A model generated the notes under the pieces. The model was not told the origin of the DNA and searched no databases. It worked only from the letters and a program-made list of their open reading frames with translations. Of a DNA stretch of 64,000 nt, positions 51,972-60,684 are shown piece by piece. The stretch lies in assembly GCA_002423545.1 (NCBI GenBank), contig DIWP01000048.1, positions 74,303 to 138,302 of the forward strand, in the 5' to 3' direction. The translations under genes and the position numbers were made by a program. Positions within the stretch are counted from its first letter, which is position 1, and every line of letters starts with the position of its first letter. Origin of the DNA: Thermoleophilia bacterium UBA6103 (lineage in GTDB: Bacteria; Actinomycetota; Thermoleophilia; UBA2241).

Positions 51972-52556
51972 ATGCCGGGCCCGATGCTGGCCGTGGTGCT
52001 GGCCGAGAGTCCCCGACAGGGCGTGCGAGCCGGTCCGCTGGTCGTGCTCGGTCACGCGCTGCTCGAGCTGGCGCTGCTGGCCGCCCTGGTCGTCGGTCTC
52101 GGTTCGGTCCTCGAACGGCCGAGCGTGCAGACGGCGCTGGCGCTCGTCGGCGGCGCCATGCTGCTCTGGACGGCCGCCGGAGCGTTCCGCTTCGTCGTCC
52201 AGAACCGCGCCGGCCTCGACTGGCGCACCGACGAGCGGCCGAGCGGCCGCTGGCGTACCGTGTTCGCCGGTGTCTGGACGAGCCTTGCCAACCCGTACTG
52301 GACCATCTGGTGGGCCACGATCGGTCTCGGCCTGCTCACGAAGGCGTATGTCCTGGGCGTCGCCGGCCTGGCCGCCTTCTACGTCGGCCACATCATCGGC
52401 GACCTCACCTGGTTCACAGCCGTGAGCGGCGCCATCGCCGCCGGCCGGCGGTTCATCACGCCGCGCGTCTACACGGTCATGCTGGCGGTCTCGGCCGTGC
52501 TGCTGCTGGCGATGGCGGTCTGGTTCCTCGTTTCCGGTCTGCGCGGACTCGGCTGA
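51972..52556 (+). CDS. LysE-family exporter, start codon unclear
   Basis: A LysE/RhtB-type amino acid exporter with the conserved PGP at the end of the first helix (MPGPMLAVVLAESPRQG) and further helices (for example SLANPYWTIWWATIGLGLL). The listed ATG at 51972 leaves out most of the first helix: in the same frame, the 24 codons upstream (from 51900) read like its missing N-terminus (LIFVSSLLIAYSGAL), but contain no ATG, GTG or TTG before a TGA at 51897-51899. A GTG overlapping the transpeptidase stop (51858) is in frame but cut off by that TGA. So a rare start codon, a nonsense mutation or a sequence error is likely. Confidence 0.7.
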   Translation: MPGPMLAVVLAESPRQGVRAGPLVVLGHALLELALLAALVVGLGSVLERPSVQTALALVGGAMLLWTAAGAFRFVVQNRAGLDWRTDERPSGRWRTVFAGVWTSLANPYWTIWWATIGLGLLTKAYVLGVAGLAAFYVGHIIGDLTWFTAVSGAIAAGRRFITPRVYTVMLAVSAVLLLAMAVWFLVSGLRGLG

Positions 52557-52564
52557 CACTGCGG

Positions 52565-52614
52565 AGACGAACGGGCGGGGGCGCCGCAGAAGCGGCGCCC
52601 CCGCCCGTTCGTCT
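52565..52614. terminator. Strong bidirectional terminator, 23-bp stem
   Basis: A perfect 23-bp inverted repeat (52565-52587 and 52592-52614) around the loop AGAA, between the converging LysE and 4TM genes. One of the strongest hairpins in the window. Confidence 0.85.
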
Positions 52615-52636
52615 GATCTCAGACTTCTCCTGTCGC

Positions 52637-53062
52637 CTACTCCAGCTCGGCGACGCCCTCCGGCTCCTGCACCCGCTCCAGCTCCATGCCGAGCAGGAAG
52701 CCGACGAACGCCATCAGCAGGCCGGGGATCGCCCACACGATGACGCCCCACTTGGGATCAGGGCTCATCGCCACGCCGAGGCACGCCAGCATGTCCAGCG
52801 CCACGATCATGACGCCCGCCACGACGAAGCGCGTGGGAATGAGCAGAGCGCCGATGATGGTGAGTCCGCCGATCGCCAGCGCGATGATGCCGGTGATGGT
52901 GGCCGCACCACTCATGTCGAACGGCGAGCCGATCTCCATCTCCTCGACCCACACACCGAGCCAGTCCTTCTCGATCGACGGCTGGGAGACGAGCAGCCAG
53001 ATACCTATGCCCAGGATGCAGAGGCCGGCGAGCCAGGCCAGGACCATCGCTGTCTTACGCAT
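52637..53062 (-). CDS. Small four-helix membrane protein, unknown function
   Basis: A 141-residue protein with four likely membrane segments (about 5-25, 52-75, 78-98 and 103-124) and a short acidic tail. I do not recognise the family. It starts 3 bases after the permease stop on the same strand, so it is probably cotranscribed and may be an accessory subunit of the APC permease. ATG at 53062. Confidence 0.7.
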   Translation of the reverse strand: MRKTAMVLAWLAGLCILGIGIWLLVSQPSIEKDWLGVWVEEMEIGSPFDMSGAATITGIIALAIGGLTIIGALLIPTRFVVAGVMIVALDMLACLGVAMSPDPKWGVIVWAIPGLLMAFVGFLLGMELERVQEPEGVAELE

Positions 53063-53065
53063 GGC

Positions 53066-54478
53066 TCACACCTCCTCGGCGGCAGGGGCGGGCAGGGGCA
53101 GGGCTCCGGCCGCGTCCCTGGAGACGGTGAGCGTGTCCGGCAGCTCGACGCCGTGGTACTTGCTCTTGAAGAGGAGGTACGCCACCGGGCCGCTGAGCAC
53201 GCCGACGCAGCCGCCGACGAAATAGGCCCAGCCGTTGGTGACCAGCGCCACGATGGCGATGCCGAAGAACGGCACGAACCAGAGCGCCAGCGCCCAGGTG
53301 GGCAGCGGGATCCGGAAGCGCCGATCCAGATCGGGCTCCTTGACACGCAGCACGACCATGGCGGTGAGGATCGTCATGTACGCGAACATGAGCAGGAAGA
53401 CGTCGATGACGATCAGGAACTGGAACGATCCGAGGATGAGCACCGAGTTGAGCAGCGCCATGAACAGGATGGAGCGGTACGGCGTGCCGTACTTCGGGTG
53501 CTCTTTCCCGAACCAGCGGAAGAACAGCTTGTCTTTGGACAGGACATAGGCCGGTCGCGAACCGGTCGCCAGGTACCCGGTGAACAGGCCCAGGTTGCCG
53601 GCGATGAGCGCGGCGATCAGCAGGCCGGCGACGGCGCCGCCGCCGACCACCCTGCCCGCCTCGATGAAGTCGATCGAGGTGCTGGTGCCCTCGGTGTTCC
53701 AGTTGGACCAGTCACCGACCGCTGCATAGCCGGCCGCCGTGGTGAGCACGTAAAAGGCGATGACGAGACCCATGTTGATGAGCAGCGCCCGCGGGATGAC
53801 GTATTGCGGGCGCTCTATCTCACCGGCCAACTGGGACATCGACTCATAGCCGGAGTACATCCACATCGCGACCGCGAGTCCCAGACCCATGGCGCCCCAG
53901 AACGACTCTCCTTCGGCGATGAACGGGCTGAACGGATTCACCTGGGCCTTGGCGAAGCCCAGGATCACCAGCGTCACGAACGGGACGATGACGATCACCT
54001 GGATGACGGTCAGCACCCAGCCGGTGATATCGATGCCGCGGATGTTGACGTACGCGAAGATCAGGATGATGACGAAGCCGATGAGCCAGCGTACCCAGCC
54101 GGGCATGTCGAACCAGCCGGCCACGTAGTCGAGGGTGAGCGCCACGTACACGGCGGTGTCGACGTAGAGAGAGAGCTGCCACCACCAGCCGGCCTGGAAG
54201 CCCCAGAACTCGCCCATGCCCCGGCGCACCCAGCGGTAGAAGCCGCCCTCCTCCGGCAGGGCGGAGCCGAGCTCCGCGGACGTGAGCGCCATCGGCAGCG
54301 CCCAGAAGAAGGGCAGCACGAGGAGCATCAGCAGCGTGAGCCCGGGGCCCGAGGAGCCGATGATGTCCTCCATGCCGAACGACCCCGAGCACGTGAGCGT
54401 GAACATGACCGCCACGGCGGTGATCATGCGCATCTTCACGCGCTTGAGGCCGACGGCGGCAGTAGAACCGTTCGTCAT
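53066..54478 (-). CDS. APC-superfamily amino acid/amine permease
   Basis: A 470-residue secondary transporter with about 12 helices. The first helix carries SFGMEDIIGSSGPGL (family G-(S/T)-G stretch), and helix 3 shows FYRWVRRGMGEFWGFQAGWWWQLSLYVDTAVYVALTLDYVAG. The substrate may be an amino acid, betaine or methylated amine, inferred from the mttB-like gene upstream. ATG at 54478 follows GGGGAGGCTCT. A weak hairpin with T-rich tail lies in the 192-base gap before it. The 4TM gene follows. Confidence 0.88.
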   Translation of the reverse strand: MTNGSTAAVGLKRVKMRMITAVAVMFTLTCSGSFGMEDIIGSSGPGLTLLMLLVLPFFWALPMALTSAELGSALPEEGGFYRWVRRGMGEFWGFQAGWWWQLSLYVDTAVYVALTLDYVAGWFDMPGWVRWLIGFVIILIFAYVNIRGIDITGWVLTVIQVIVIVPFVTLVILGFAKAQVNPFSPFIAEGESFWGAMGLGLAVAMWMYSGYESMSQLAGEIERPQYVIPRALLINMGLVIAFYVLTTAAGYAAVGDWSNWNTEGTSTSIDFIEAGRVVGGGAVAGLLIAALIAGNLGLFTGYLATGSRPAYVLSKDKLFFRWFGKEHPKYGTPYRSILFMALLNSVLILGSFQFLIVIDVFLLMFAYMTILTAMVVLRVKEPDLDRRFRIPLPTWALALWFVPFFGIAIVALVTNGWAYFVGGCVGVLSGPVAYLLFKSKYHGVELPDTLTVSRDAAGALPLPAPAAEEV

Positions 54479-54533
54479 AGAGCCTCCCCTCTGCATTTCG
54501 AAGACGAAGGACTGTGGGGGTGCGAAAACAGCA

Positions 54534-54547
54534 GCCCCAGTCGGGGC
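54534..54547 (-). terminator. Small hairpin with T-tract between mttB-like gene and permease
   Basis: GCCCC/GGGGC with a 4-base loop (54534-54547), followed on the minus strand by TGCTGTTTT. It may partly terminate transcription between the two genes. Only 5 bp long, so tentative. Confidence 0.35.
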
Positions 54548-54670
54548 AAAATGCTACCAATCGTGACAACTTGTGGCAGCCTCCGCCGCGTCCAGCGTAC
54601 CGCCTCCCCACGCGCCACAATGTCCTCCCACCCGCGCGGGAGCGGTGGCCAAACAGGAACGTGGCCGGGA

Positions 54671-56101
54671 TCAGCCAGAGCGCGCCCGCCGGGCCAGCAT
54701 CTCCAGCTCCCGCTCCACATCGTCGCCGAGTGGCGCCGGCGTATGGGTAGCCAGCAGGTCCTCCGCCTTCTGCCGAGCCTCCGCGATGATGTCGGGCCGG
54801 CCGGCCGTTCCCCAGGCCTCCCACGAGTCGCGGAAGCCGAGCTGCGGCAGGTACCACTCGCCGTCACGGACGTTGCGTCGCGTGGAGGCCTGGCCGAGGA
54901 ACGTCCCGCCCGGGCCCACCTTCTCCATCACGTCCGTCAGCCAGCGTCCCTCGTCGGAGGCGACACCGTCCATGGCGCGCCGGCAGAGCCGGTAGACCTC
55001 GACGTCGATGATGAGCTGCTCCATGTTGTAGACCGTGGCGCCGGCCAGCAGGCCGGGTCCGACGAGGATGTCCGGCCACGCCAGCGACGCCAGGAGCGAC
55101 GTGGCCGCCTTCTCGTAGGCCGCCTGCACGCCGGGCACGTACTGGTCGGTGCCGCCGCCGGACGACTCCACCGGCAGCCGGTACCAGCGCGCCATCTCGG
55201 TCGCACCGGCATTGAGGACGGCGCCCTCGATGGCGCCGGCGAAGTAGCGGCCGGTCCGTGGCTCCATGACGGCGGTCACCGGCGCGTAGATGAACGGCGT
55301 GCCCGGCTGCGCCGCCTGGATCAGGCAGAGCGTGCCGAGCGTCTCGGCGTTGGCCGTGACAAGCGTCGCGAGCAGGCTGCCGGGAGCGGTGGCGCCCATG
55401 AGCGGCATCGGCATCACGGCCACCGGGATGTCCCAGCCGCGCAACTCGAGCCAGGCGTCGGTGTGCGGCCCTTCGACGACGAGCGGTGAGGCCGGCGTGA
55501 TGAGGAACGAGAACGGATGACGGCGGCGGACCTCGTCGCGACCCCCGAACACCACGTCGAGCACCTCGAGGAGCGCCTGTGCCGCCGCCGGCGTGTCGAA
55601 CGAGTCCTGCGCGTGCTTGGTGAACAGGCGGAAGAGGTCGGCGAAGTACTCGAGGTAGTCTGCCGTCTCCATGCCGGCTTTGCCGACCTCGACCATCGAC
55701 CAGTAGAGCCCGATGTCGTCGATGGCATCCTGCAGGCGGGTCGAGTCGACCCAGTCGAGGTGCGTCGGCTCGCGCAGCTCGTCGAGGGCGGTGTGATACA
55801 CCCTGGTGGCACCGCCGTCGGCGAGCAGTGTGAAGCCGCCGGCGTTCAGCGGCAGCTCCCAGCCCTCCCGCCGGCCGCCGAGGCTGAAGCTCTTTGGGGC
55901 CAGACGCAGCGACTCCTCCAGCATCCGGCGCGGGATCCGCACCCGCCGGCGGCCCTCGTCGACGCCCGCGCCGGCCTCCTGCATCAGCCGGCGTGCCTCC
56001 CGTGAGTCGACGCGCATGCCGATGTCTTCGAGGACCTGCGCGGTGCGCTCGTGCACCTGCTCCCGCTCCGCATCGGACAGCACACGCATCTGCGTCAGCA
56101 T
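54671..56101 (-). CDS. MttB-family corrinoid methyltransferase, non-pyrrolysine
   Basis: A 476-residue TIM-barrel member of the trimethylamine methyltransferase family. It has the N-terminal segment VHERTAQVLEDIGMRVD, LGGRREGWELPL, and PASPLVVEG, and ends with EDLLATHTPAPLGDDVERELEML. There is no in-frame TAG, so it lacks pyrrolysine and belongs to the group acting on betaines such as glycine betaine or proline betaine; the substrate here is unknown. No corrinoid protein gene is adjacent. ATG at 56101 fits AAGGTGATCACC; GTG at 56110 is less likely. Downstream genes are the permease and 4TM protein. Confidence 0.88.
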   Translation of the reverse strand: MLTQMRVLSDAEREQVHERTAQVLEDIGMRVDSREARRLMQEAGAGVDEGRRRVRIPRRMLEESLRLAPKSFSLGGRREGWELPLNAGGFTLLADGGATRVYHTALDELREPTHLDWVDSTRLQDAIDDIGLYWSMVEVGKAGMETADYLEYFADLFRLFTKHAQDSFDTPAAAQALLEVLDVVFGGRDEVRRRHPFSFLITPASPLVVEGPHTDAWLELRGWDIPVAVMPMPLMGATAPGSLLATLVTANAETLGTLCLIQAAQPGTPFIYAPVTAVMEPRTGRYFAGAIEGAVLNAGATEMARWYRLPVESSGGGTDQYVPGVQAAYEKAATSLLASLAWPDILVGPGLLAGATVYNMEQLIIDVEVYRLCRRAMDGVASDEGRWLTDVMEKVGPGGTFLGQASTRRNVRDGEWYLPQLGFRDSWEAWGTAGRPDIIAEARQKAEDLLATHTPAPLGDDVERELEMLARRARSG

Positions 56102-56254
56102 GGTGATCACCTTCCGGCGAGGGTCGGGACGCTGCGATTATGCGCCGACCGGCAGGGGCGCCGCCAACCTCGGCAGCGCCGTTTTGGCCAAGAATCGGCC
56201 CCCTGCGACCGCCGGAGCGTCGCCCGGTCACGACGACGGCCCGTCCCCGGGTGT

Positions 56255-56941
56255 TCAGCGCCGGGGCAGATCGTCGGCGAAGCGCCGCCACAGGTCGCGC
56301 CGCCCGGCGACGCCGAGCTTGCGCTGCAGCGCCCGGGCGTGCGCGCGCACGGTCGTGCGGCTGACGACCAGACGCTCGGCGACCTCATCGTCGGTGAACC
56401 GGGCGAGCACCAGCGCCAGGACGTCGACCTCCCGTACGGTGAGGCCGAACGCCGCCAGCCGCGTCGGCCACGACAGGAGCTCGAGCTCGTCCTGCCGCTC
56501 ACCCGGCCACAGGATGGCTGCGGCGGCGCAGCCGTGCACCAGATGCATCTCGGCCGTCAGACGATCGCGCAGCGTGTACACGACGGTCTGCCGGGACACC
56601 GTCCCTGTGGCCCCGCAGACCGCCGGGTCGGCACCCCCTGTGCCCCGCACGGCCGTCCGCGGCAACGACCGATCGACCTTCCCGGAGCGGCACGCGCACT
56701 CCGAGCCCGGCGACGGGCGAGGCGCTCTGAGCAGCGGGCAGGCGGCGACCGCCTCGAGTCCGTGGATCCCGACCAGCTGCAGGCGCACCGGTCGAACCGT
56801 CCCCGACCCGTCGCACGACGGAGCCTGCCCCCAGCTCTCGACGAGCGTCGCGGCGGCCCTCTCCGCACAGCGGCGGATGAGCGTGTCGGACTCGACCACC
56901 TCCGCCGACACGACGCTGTCCGCCGCACGGCTCATCCGCAT
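56255..56941 (-). CDS. LuxR-type transcriptional regulator
   Basis: A 228-residue protein with a C-terminal LuxR helix-turn-helix (about 165-225; LTVREVDVLALVLARFTDDEVAERLVVSRTTVRAHARALQRKLGV). The N-terminal 155 residues have no domain I recognise and contain several cysteines (ECAC), perhaps a sensor. It is upstream of, and in the same direction as, the mttB-like gene (153 bases), so may control it. ATG at 56941 is one of several possible starts (56962 to 56935). Confidence 0.8.
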   Translation of the reverse strand: MRMSRAADSVVSAEVVESDTLIRRCAERAAATLVESWGQAPSCDGSGTVRPVRLQLVGIHGLEAVAACPLLRAPRPSPGSECACRSGKVDRSLPRTAVRGTGGADPAVCGATGTVSRQTVVYTLRDRLTAEMHLVHGCAAAAILWPGERQDELELLSWPTRLAAFGLTVREVDVLALVLARFTDDEVAERLVVSRTTVRAHARALQRKLGVAGRRDLWRRFADDLPRR

Positions 56942-56987
56942 GGTACTGTTCGATCCACCCACATCACGGCGACCAAGGGAGGGCGTG

Positions 56988-57344
56988 ATGCCGATAATCG
57001 AAGAAGCGATCGTGCTCGACGTACCGGTGGACGTGGCGCTGAGCGAGTGGAACGACTTCGTCTACCGACGCCTCATCGGCCACTACTCGATCGGCGCCCG
57101 TGCCGTGGAGTGGAAGGCGGTCGACGACGCCGAAGAGGCGGGCAACGTCTGGTTCGAGGACGTCGACGGCGATCACAGCCGAGTCGTCCTGCGCATCGAC
57201 TACGATCCCTCCGAGCTCGAGCCGGGCAAGCCCGACCCCGAAGGTACCATGCGGGCCGCCATGGCAGAGGACCTCAAGAAGTTCAAGACGTTCGCCGAGG
57301 ACGCCGCCAAGGGCGACGTCTCCGGCGCCGACCGGGCCGTCTGA
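56988..57344 (+). CDS. SRPBCC-like small protein
   Basis: A 118-residue protein: EEAIVLDVPVDVALSEWNDF and WKAVDDAEEAGNVWFEDVDGDHSRVVLRIDYDP fit the START/SRPBCC (polyketide cyclase-like) fold, with the helix-grip ending in a helix (MAEDLKKFKTFAEDA). Ligand unknown. ATG at 56988 follows GGGAGGG. The gene diverges from luxR, 46 bases away, and ends before a strong terminator. Confidence 0.75.
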   Translation: MPIIEEAIVLDVPVDVALSEWNDFVYRRLIGHYSIGARAVEWKAVDDAEEAGNVWFEDVDGDHSRVVLRIDYDPSELEPGKPDPEGTMRAAMAEDLKKFKTFAEDAAKGDVSGADRAV

Positions 57345-57673
57345 GGACGGCGGCCGGCGCCTTGCGGCCTCGGCCGGCTGCACGGAGCGCCGGCTGTCGC
57401 TGAACGCTGTCTGGCTCATGCCGGCACGGTAGCCGAGCGCTCGCCCGACGCATAGCAACCAGCGGTGACCATCTGCGAGCCGCGGGGTGACACCTTCACC
57501 CCGCGGCTCGTTGTCTTGTTGCCGCTCACGAGCACAGCGGCAGGCGGCGGCGTGCAGCCGCGTGACCGCAGGCGGCAGGCAGTCGCCCGCGAACGCCCGG
57601 CGTGGGTTTCGACGCCTCCGCGACAGCGATAGTCTGGTGAGAGCACGACCGCGACCGGAGGGAGACACTCGCC
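57345..57673. other. Intergenic region with terminator
   Basis: 329 bases between the SRPBCC-like gene and the S9 peptidase. It holds the intrinsic terminator at 57476-57521. The rest must carry the peptidase promoter, which I cannot define. No gene seen. Confidence 0.6.
57476..57521 (+). terminator. Intrinsic terminator after SRPBCC-like gene
   Basis: A perfect 14-bp stem (CGAGCCGCGGGGTG, 57476-57489, with 57497-57510), a 7-base loop and a T-rich run (TTGTCTTGTTG). It is the only classical hairpin-plus-T-tract terminator in the window. Confidence 0.85.
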
Positions 57674-59503
57674 ATGATCGAACGGCTGGCCACCTTGCCG
57701 GCGGTGGGCGACGAGGGTCGCCCGTTCGCCATCTCGCCCGACGGCGCCACGGTCGCGTTCCAGTGGTACCGCGACGGCGACTGGCAGATCTACCTCCTCG
57801 ACCTCTTCGCCGACGCCGAGCCGGTCAGGGCGGCCGCCTTCGACGACGAGTGCACCTGCCCGCTGTTCTCGGCCGACGGCCGCTACCTCTACTTCTCTCG
57901 CGACGACGCCGGCTCCGAGCGTTTCGACGTCTACCGGCTGCCGCTGACCGCCGGCCGGCCGGCCGGCGAGCCGGAGAACCTCATGCCCGACACCGACAAG
58001 CTCTCGCCGCTGCCGGACTTCGATCTCTCGCCGGACGGCCGCACGCTGGCCCTGTCGGTCGATCACGGTGCCAGCTACGCCGCCGCCCTGCTGCCGGCCG
58101 AGCCGTCTCCGGGCGCCGCCGACCTGCGCATCCTGGTGGACCACTACTTCAACGACTGGACGCCGCGCTGGTCCCCGGACGGCCGCCGCCTTGCCTTCCA
58201 CACCGACACGCACGGCCAGGACTCGGCCGTCTACATCCACGACGTGGAGACCGGCTCGTGGCAGGTGATCGGCGGCGAGGCGACGCCGCTGCAGGCCGTG
58301 CTGGCCTGGGCCGGGCCGGTCTGGTCGCCGGACGGCCGTCGCCTTGCCTTCCACGGCGGTCCCTTCGATCACGCCGCCATCGGCATCTACGACATCGCGA
58401 CGGAGGGCGTCGGCTGGGTCTGGGCCGGCGACGCCGACGCCCACGGCGCCACCTGGTCGCCGGACGGCCGCCATGTCGTGTTCCTCCTGGACGAGGGCGT
58501 CGAGACGACCCTCTGGTCGGTCGACCTCGTCACCCAGCAGCCACACTGTCTGAGCCACCTGCCGGGCAACCACTACGCGCCGGCTTTCCTGCCCGACGGC
58601 AGCGCCGTGCTGGTCTGCCACAGCGCCCCCGAGCGGCCTACCGAGCTGCTGCGCGTGCCGCTCGACTCTCAGCAGGACACCGTCCAGCTCACCGACGGGC
58701 TGCCCGACGATCTGGCGGAGTACCCGTTCGTCTCCGGCGAGCTCGTCTGGTTCACCAGCCGCGACCACCTCACCGAGGTCCCCGGACTGCTCTGCGAGCC
58801 CGACGATCCGAACGGGTCGGCGGTGGTGATGGTCCACGGCGGCCCCACCTGGCATCACTCCAACGAGTGGGACGCCCTGCGGCAGGCGTTCCTGGCCGCC
58901 GGCGTCACCACTATCAGTCCCAACTTCCGCGGCTCCGACGGCAACGGCCGCGCCTGGCAGCTCGCCAACCGCTTCATGATGGGCTACGGAGACCTCTGGG
59001 ACACCGTCGCCGCGCACGACTTTCTCGTCGAGCTCGGCTGCGATCCGACCCGCATCGCCGTCACCGGCCGCAGCTACGGCGGCTTCATGACCATGGCCTG
59101 CCTCACCTACTGCCCCGACCTGTGGGCCTGCGGCGTCGCCGGCGTCCCCTTCTTCGACTGGATCGACGCGCAGAAGGACCCGGCGATCCGCGACGACCTC
59201 GTGTGGTGGGACCGCGAGAACAACGGTGATCCGGAGAAGGACCGCGACCGTTTCGTCGACCGTTCGCCCTACTACCATCTGGACCGCATCAGCGCGCCGG
59301 TGCTGATCCTCGGCGGCGAGAACGATCCACGCTGTCCGCCGACGCAGATCGCCGAAGTGGTACGGCAGCTCAGCGAGCGCGGCGTGGAGTGCGACTCGCT
59401 CGTCTATCCGGGCGAGGGGCACGGCATCTCGAGCTTCGCCAACCGCCTCGACTACGACACGCGCACCGTCGAGTTCATCCTCAAACACCTCGGGGTCGGC
59501 TGA
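57674..59503 (+). CDS. S9 family prolyl-oligopeptidase-like serine peptidase
   Basis: A 609-residue enzyme with a seven-bladed WD40-like (PD40) beta-propeller (about 1-345; repeated SPDGR/WSPDGRRLAFH blades) and an alpha/beta-hydrolase domain. The nucleophile Ser lies in GRSYGGF, the acid in GGENDPRCPP, and the His in GEGHGIS. The group includes acylaminoacyl peptidases and dipeptidyl peptidases. No signal peptide, so it is cytoplasmic. ATG at 57674 follows GGAGGGAGA. It precedes the purS operon by 134 bases. Confidence 0.92.
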   Translation: MIERLATLPAVGDEGRPFAISPDGATVAFQWYRDGDWQIYLLDLFADAEPVRAAAFDDECTCPLFSADGRYLYFSRDDAGSERFDVYRLPLTAGRPAGEPENLMPDTDKLSPLPDFDLSPDGRTLALSVDHGASYAAALLPAEPSPGAADLRILVDHYFNDWTPRWSPDGRRLAFHTDTHGQDSAVYIHDVETGSWQVIGGEATPLQAVLAWAGPVWSPDGRRLAFHGGPFDHAAIGIYDIATEGVGWVWAGDADAHGATWSPDGRHVVFLLDEGVETTLWSVDLVTQQPHCLSHLPGNHYAPAFLPDGSAVLVCHSAPERPTELLRVPLDSQQDTVQLTDGLPDDLAEYPFVSGELVWFTSRDHLTEVPGLLCEPDDPNGSAVVMVHGGPTWHHSNEWDALRQAFLAAGVTTISPNFRGSDGNGRAWQLANRFMMGYGDLWDTVAAHDFLVELGCDPTRIAVTGRSYGGFMTMACLTYCPDLWACGVAGVPFFDWIDAQKDPAIRDDLVWWDRENNGDPEKDRDRFVDRSPYYHLDRISAPVLILGGENDPRCPPTQIAEVVRQLSERGVECDSLVYPGEGHGISSFANRLDYDTRTVEFILKHLGVG

Positions 59504-59637
59504 CCACCGACAGACGGTCCGCACCCTCAGGAAGGGGTGGGCCGGTAGACGCTGTATGGCGTAGACTGAAGGCGTCCCCCTGCGCGCCCGTGGCGGCGCC
59601 GTTCCCGGAGGGACAAGGCGGCCGACCGGGAGAGCGC

Positions 59638-59892
59638 ATGAACGTACGCGTCTATGTAACGCCCAAGCAGGGCATCCTCGACCCGCAGGGCGCCACCGTG
59701 GAACGCGCCCTGCCGGCGCTCGGCTTTCAGGGCGTCAAAGACGTCCGCATCGGCCGCTTCATCGAGCTCACGCTCGACATGCCGCAGGGAGCCACGCCGG
59801 AGGCAGCGGACGCACTGGTCGACGACATGTGCAAGCGTCTGCTGGCCAACCCGATCATCGAGGACTACACCTACGCCATCGATGAGGGCTGA
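59638..59892 (+). CDS. purS: FGAM synthetase subunit PurS
   Basis: An 84-residue PurS, the small partner of PurL and PurQ in phosphoribosylformylglycinamidine synthase. It reads NVRVYVTPKQGILDPQGATVERAL and LGFQGVKDVRIGRFIELTLD, as in the family. ATG at 59638 follows GGGAGAGCGC; the frame is open earlier but without similarity. It is the first gene of purSQLF, with purQ 3 bases on. Confidence 0.96.
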   Translation: MNVRVYVTPKQGILDPQGATVERALPALGFQGVKDVRIGRFIELTLDMPQGATPEAADALVDDMCKRLLANPIIEDYTYAIDEG

Positions 59893-59895
59893 GCT

Positions 59896-60684
59896 GTGAG
59901 CGCCGCCACGGAGCCGGTGCGGTTCGGCCTCGTCGTCTTCCCCGGCTCCAACTGCGACACCGACGCCTTCCAGGCGGTCGCCACCTTCCCCGGCGCGACC
60001 GCCCGCTACCTCTGGCACAAGGACACCGGCTTCGACGACATCGACGCCGTCATCCTGCCCGGCGGCTTCTCCTACGGCGACTACCTGCGCTGCGGCGCCA
60101 TCGCCCGCTTCAGCCCCATCATGGATGCCGTGCGGGGATTCGCCGGCGACGGCGGCCTGGTACTGGGCATCTGCAACGGCTTCCAGATCCTCGCCGAGGC
60201 CGGCCTGCTGCCCGGGGCGCTGATCCGCAACACGTGCCTCACGTTCGTCTGCCGCTACGTGAACCTGCGCGTGGAGACGACTGCCACGCCGTTCACCTCG
60301 GCCTGCACACCGGGCGAGCGACCGCGCATCGTCGTCAAGCACAACGAGGGCAACTACACCGCCGACCCGGAGACACTGGCGCGGATGAAAGCGAACGACC
60401 AGATCGTGCTGCGCTACGTGGACGCGGCCGGTGAGCCGACCGACGCGGCCAACCCGAACGGCGCCGTGGAGAGCATCGCCGGCGTCTGCAACGAAGGGCG
60501 CAACGTGTTCGGCATGATGCCGCACCCCGAGAACTCCGTCGAGGACGGCCTGGCCGGCGGCACAGACGGCCGCTGCATCTTCCGGTCGATGATCGACCAC
60601 GTGCTCGCGGCACGCGCCGCACACGGCGCCGGAGCGGGCGGCGACGCGAGTCGCCCGGCCGCCGCCGCTGGAGGCGCCCGATGA
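59896..60684 (+). CDS. purQ: FGAM synthetase glutaminase subunit PurQ
   Basis: A 262-residue class I glutamine amidotransferase feeding ammonia to PurL. Nucleophile Cys in VLGICNGFQIL, oxyanion region LPGGFSYGDYLR, and the His/Glu pair in GMMPHPEN. It is longer than the usual 225-230 residues because of an Ala/Gly-rich C-terminal tail (about 240-262). GTG start at 59896, 3 bases after purS. Its end overlaps purL by 4 bases. Confidence 0.96.
   Translation: MSAATEPVRFGLVVFPGSNCDTDAFQAVATFPGATARYLWHKDTGFDDIDAVILPGGFSYGDYLRCGAIARFSPIMDAVRGFAGDGGLVLGICNGFQILAEAGLLPGALIRNTCLTFVCRYVNLRVETTATPFTSACTPGERPRIVVKHNEGNYTADPETLARMKANDQIVLRYVDAAGEPTDAANPNGAVESIAGVCNEGRNVFGMMPHPENSVEDGLAGGTDGRCIFRSMIDHVLAARAAHGAGAGGDASRPAAAAGGAR

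Noticed and set aside
52310..55489. Plus-strand open frame of 1059 codons over the permease and mttB-like genes
   Set aside because: It is low-complexity, Arg/Glu/Asp/His-rich, and opposite to two well-conserved genes.
54671..56101. Pyrrolysine-containing trimethylamine methyltransferase
   Set aside because: There is no in-frame TAG, so it belongs to the non-pyrrolysine MttB group.
57416..59524. Minus-strand open frame of 702 codons over the S9 peptidase
   Set aside because: Antisense shadow of the propeller and hydrolase domains.
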